64,000 nucleotides of DNA, from positions 3,767,501 to 3,831,500 of the forward strand of contig OX438754.1 in NCBI GenBank assembly GCA_949316235.1, in the 5' to 3' direction. Positions 59,936-64,000 of the stretch are shown one piece after another (the first letter of the stretch is position 1; every line of letters starts with the position of its first letter). The stretch is from Oegoconia quadripuncta (taxonomy: Eukaryota; Arthropoda; Insecta; Lepidoptera; Autostichidae). The notes under the pieces are model-generated. The model was not told the DNA's origin. It did no database searches and worked only from the letters and a program-made list of their open reading frames with translations. Both the position numbers and the translations under genes were made by a program.

Positions 59936-60209
59936 TAGGATAAATAAAAATGTGTTAAAAAGGCATTATACCGGATGAGGTTTTTTTCCGTAAGGAAAAA
60001 ATAGGGCATAATATTATGTAACTTAAATAGAAGGTATTGGCTAGGTAGCTTTTTCATATAAGTTTGTTACAAATACAAATACAAAATACAAAATACAAAA
60101 TATTTATTTCATAGCTTAAGCCTAATACATAAAATTTTCAGCTGAGGTTGATTAAGTAATAATTGATTTATGACTTAATGATGATGAGATAGGCACCACA
60201 ATTATTTAC

Positions 60210-60365
60210 TTTTTTATTTTTTTTATGTATGACTGGATTCGCGTATGACCACAATCTCACCTGATGTAAAGTGACGATGTAGTCGAAGATGAAGCACGCG
60301 ATCCCAGTCAATGCCTATTCACTCAGCTCTTGAAGATCCCAAGGTTGTAGGATTCAGGAAAGACT
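60210..60365 (-). repeat. SINE-like repeat related to SINE-A tail
   Basis: T run, TGACCACAATCTCACCTGATG, AAGTGACGATG: similar in plan to the SINE-A tail but then diverges. Confidence 0.5.
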
Positions 60366-60904
60366 GACGTATACCTAAGTTTATAAATAAAACTATCTTA
60401 TTTTTATTTCTGGTAAATTAGTAACATGGCTATGGAAGAGTGAGGTCTTCACATTGCTATTGCTATTGCTATAATAAGGAGACGTCAATAACTTATTTCT
60501 AACAACTCTGATCTTTTACCGAATATGAATAAATTTTTATTTGAATTTTCAATAATAATACAAACATATATCTTTATTTCAATGTAGGTACAACTTTACT
60601 GTTACACAAACAAATACCTTTTACATTTGAAAGCAATCTCTAACTAAAACAGTAGTGAACGCCGAGCAGAGCGGTTGCGTGCCTCTGAATCAATTCCACT
60701 CTCATTATAATAATGGCTGGCATTAATACGGACAAAGAGAAAAGGTTGTTTATTGCTTACGTCTCGTCTTTTATTTCAACTAGGCTTCTGAATAATACTT
60801 ATAGCCTGTCTGTTAGTTGTCCAGAGCAGCGTAACATAACGCCTACAAGAAAAAATTCTTACGAGATTGTGGGATTGCTATTTTTTTATAAAAGGCGTAT
60901 GTGT

Positions 60905-61110
60905 GTATATGGCCATGAACGGCTCGGTGATTATTACTTTCTTTTTTTTCTTTTTCGAATCATAAATTGTAAAGCTACTTGTTTGAAAAGAGCAACCTCT
61001 GTGTTTCTTGCTTGATCTTCTCTGGGGAGTCTGCATTGTGAATGAGCAAAAATTTAATGTCATGACGTTTTCAAATGTTATTTTTTATTACTTCGAAATA
61101 GAACTATTTG
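60905..61110 (+). repeat. Family M copy
   Basis: GCCATGAACGGCTCGGTGAT start and GTGTTTCTTGCTTGATCTTC core. Confidence 0.6.
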
Positions 61111-61172
61111 AGGTTTACTCTAGAGCTTGTCAGTACTTACATTTTGAAGTAGTTATTATCTCAAGTTATAAA

Positions 61173-61223
61173 ATCGCGACTGGAACTGATAGACTAAGTT
61201 AGACTATCAGTTCCAGTCGCGAT
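61173..61223. repeat. Perfect 20-bp hairpin, 11-nt loop
   Basis: ATCGCGACTGGAACTGATAG (61173-61192) returns as its exact inverse at 61204-61223. Confidence 0.85.
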
Positions 61224-61264
61224 AGTTAGTTTACATTTAGTTTTTTTATTATAACCAGGAGAAA

Positions 61265-61790
61265 ATAAATACACACATACATAACGTCAGAAACTTTATC
61301 CCTAATGGGATGGTTAGAGATATCCCAAACATTAGTATTTAAGTATCTAAATATATATAACTCAAAGGTGACTGACATAGTGATCTATCAACGCCCAGCC
61401 CAAACCACTGGACGGATCGGGCTGAAATTTGGCATGCAGGTAGATGTTATGACGTAGGCATCCGCTAAGAAAGGATTTTGATAAATTCTACCCCCAAGGG
61501 GATAAAATAGGGGATGAAAGTTTGTTGTTTGTATTTTGATAAAATCTTCCACGCGGACGAAGTCGCGGGAGGAAAGTCTAAATAAGTTTGATGCTTGAAA
61601 CAACATTCGTGATTCACCTTTCGAAATATACAGAAATGCACACGTGACAGGGGGTGAGCCCTTCGCCGTTGAAACATGTAAATCCATAGATGATTTTTGG
61701 CGGAAAGTCCCTTAGTCGCCTTTTATGACACCCACAGGATGAGATAGGCAGGTTGTATGTTTTTTACATACCGAAAACACACAATAAGAC
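61265..61790 (-). repeat. Family G copy split by another repeat
   Basis: End piece at 61265-61345 and main piece at about 61593-61790, in the order of an inverted full copy. Between them (about 61358-61592) lies a different repeat ending CACGCGGACGAAGTCGCGGG. Confidence 0.6.
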
Positions 61791-62159
61791 CATGAGGAAA
61801 TAATACCTATTAAGAAATCAAATCCTCACACCACAATACAAAAAATATGGAGGCCGTCAGCAAAAAATCCGCAAATGTATTTACTTATGTTTAAATTTTT
61901 TGCTAACGGAAATATGTCCAAATAGATTTAATTACATTAGATAATATAAGATAAGCCAAGTGCGCGTCGGACCACGCGCAGTGTATGGTTTTTAACAGAG
62001 AGTGGAGACACTTGTTGAACAAATGCTTGAAGTTTAATTTAGATATGGTGAGCCTTCTTAGCGCTGCTCCACACTACTTTCTGCTATTAAGCTTATATAC
62101 CTTTCGCCACGAACTACCAGCTAAAGCACTATTATTCGAAATTTGGTGGGTATTTCACG

Positions 62160-62960
62160 TTTTCAGCCATACACGTTCCCACTGCTGGGCACAGCGTCCT
62201 CTCACTGGGAGAGGGTACGAGCCTTAATCCACCACGCGGGCTTAGTGCGGATTGTGGGATTTTGCCAGCGAAAGATGACTATGCGCTAGCAGTGGGCCTC
62301 TGTAAGGCTGTTGATGATGAGGCCTATTTAGCAGTTAGATGTCCTTTGGCTGATGAAGATGGTGAATTTGACTGCGCCCTAACAATTTGTAGATATTAAT
62401 GTATTACGCTTTATGTATGTCTCTCCCGAAAATGAATCTGAAAGTTTTTTATGTGTCGGTTAATTTGGTTTACGTTCGTATTTCACAGTACGCTCGTAAA
62501 AACACGGGACAATAACATAAAATGAGTGCAGTGTGTACGATAACCGTTTCCCATTTCGTAGCAGTTGTAAAATGCAGGTGAGGAATTATATTTTGACACA
62601 GTGATCGCACGAAAGCATCGCCGGTGGAATATTCTAGTAGTGCTAGCAGCAGCCGAATTATGTAAAAAATTTTGCGTTCGATCGCTGAAAATTGGTCGCT
62701 AAGCTCGTTGCTTCCATCGCTAAATTTGGTACCACGCATGCGCTCTACGGATAGATTCGAGTTACCATAGCTTAGTTGGGGGAGGGTATCAGACTAGTGT
62801 CCACTTGACAATCAGTGTTTTTAGGAAGCCTTAATGAGTGCTTTCAATTGAAAACAACCGAGACCGCTATTTAAGGTGTCCTCTGAAGCATAGAAACACT
62901 CATAATAAACGCCCCTAGTTTAACTTCAGTAATCGAAAACGAATAGCGAATGCTTTATTT
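62160..62960. repeat. Family P pieces at the right end
   Basis: CCCACTGCTGGGCACAGCGT ... CCACCACGCGGGC at 62180-62245 and GAAAACAACCGAGACCG at about 62850; unrelated sequence lies between. Confidence 0.5.
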
Positions 62961-63029
62961 AATATCAGCTATATTATCCTGTGAGCCGACAGGCGTGGAT
63001 CATCTGCGGTGAGTCGAGAATCCACGGCA

Positions 63030-63490
63030 AGATTTGCTATAGTATGACAGTAAAGTTTTCGGTCGTTTATAGGACTGCAGTCGTTTAGGATTGCTATGGT
63101 ATGACCGTAAAGTACTCAGTCAAATACAAGTAATTTATTCACAGGCTAACGCGGTACAATCATGGATGAACATTTATTTTAGAAAAAGCGTATTGCGTCA
63201 TGTAATGGCATGCAAATATTTCAAAGTTATTTAAATATTATTCAAATTAATCATAAAAATGTCATCACAATAAAAGCAAAATACAAATGTCAAGATAATT
63301 ACACTAAGTCACAATGTCAAGATCGATATAATTATTATTGCCGTTATTAAAATATCATTACAATAAAATTTAAATTCAAATATCAAGATAATCAAATTAA
63401 GTTACAATGTCTAAATCGAACTGTCAAAAAATACAATTAAACAGTCGCTTAGGACTGCGAACTTTACGATCATACCTTAGCATGCCGCGC
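63030..63490. repeat. Possible TIR element with internal tandem copies
   Basis: GCTATGGTATGACCGTAAAG near 63092 (with a direct repeat near 63035) returns inverted near 63450-63480. Inside, a block of about 100 bp is repeated twice (63240-63330 and 63345-63425). Confidence 0.4.
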
Positions 63491-64000
63491 AATCATACTT
63501 ACGGAATCGATACCCCAGGGTAAGACCAAGTATCGTTGTGCTTGAATAATAATAATAAATACCACAACTTCACTAATGAAACGCGAAAGTTAAACTTAGT
63601 AATTCCTCGACGTGTAAGCTAACAGCGCTCTCTGAGTATTTCTAGTCTCATAGGGTTGCCAGATGGTTGGGATTCGCCTGGATTCTTCCGATATTTCATA
63701 TGATTCACTTTATCATGATTGCAGAGAGTCTTAATTATAATTCATTAACTCATTGTATACTTAAGTTAGAGTATTTATCTCTAAATTGTAAAATTTTTGA
63801 GTATCCTGTTGATTAGAAATAAAAAATTTAAAACTAAATATTTATTTCTCCAGACAATAACTTCGAAATCCAGACATTTTGAATTTGTTTAGATATTTCG
63901 GTTCCCGATCTGCCAACCCTAGGTGGTATGTAATTACTGGCGAGTGAAGTGAAAGATGCCTACCAAGCAGTGGCGTACACTGCGTTTTGTCGTACGTAGG

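Overview
The window looks like nuclear DNA from an insect, most probably a moth or butterfly (Lepidoptera). It is AT-rich and has spliced genes with GT..AG introns and AATAAA-type poly(A) signals. It also carries dense tRNA-derived SINEs, short terminal-inverted-repeat elements, an I-type LINE and a copia element. There is no sign of operons, ribosome binding sites or CRISPR. The order is inferred from the repeat style and not proven; the species cannot be told from the sequence.

Three host genes can be supported. The largest is a minus-strand secretory phospholipase A2 gene of four coding exons (46363-46207, 8319-8058, 6053-5880, 789-510). Every splice junction keeps frame and the product is 290 residues. 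It has a calcium loop (YGCYCG), a catalytic CCKLHDECY motif, 16 cysteines in the mature domain and an RGKR processing site. Its first intron is about 38 kb and holds most of the mobile DNA in the window. Upstream of this gene, on the plus strand, are two small intronless genes (54108-54317 and 56620-56991). Each encodes a signal-peptide protein of a type I do not recognise. A very short possible first exon of another plus-strand gene lies at 9116-9206.

The centre of the window (22833-32753) is a three-layer nest. A tRNA-derived SINE is interrupted by a full-length copia element (4612 bp without its insert, identical 165-bp LTRs, intact 1388-codon polyprotein). Its 5' LTR is in turn interrupted by a full-length I-type LINE (5223 bp, both ORFs intact, 14-A tail, perfect 12-bp target duplication). 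Both elements look very young.

The rest is mostly repeats. I use local labels: SINE-A (about 330 bp, at least 18 copies or pieces), SINE-B and SINE-B' (a second tRNA-headed type with a shared body), SINE-C (a third tRNA-headed type), several TIR/foldback elements (notably 14515-14859 with perfect 44-bp TIRs, and 49082-49542 with about 150-bp arms built of short repeated modules), and fossil LINE coding pieces (RNase H, nuclease-like and RT C-terminal fragments). Four hairpins stand out, including a perfect 42-bp stem at 45335-45427. No wholly new multi-gene system was found. The best candidates for new biology are the paired orphan secreted proteins, the pro-peptide PLA2 and the hairpin loci.
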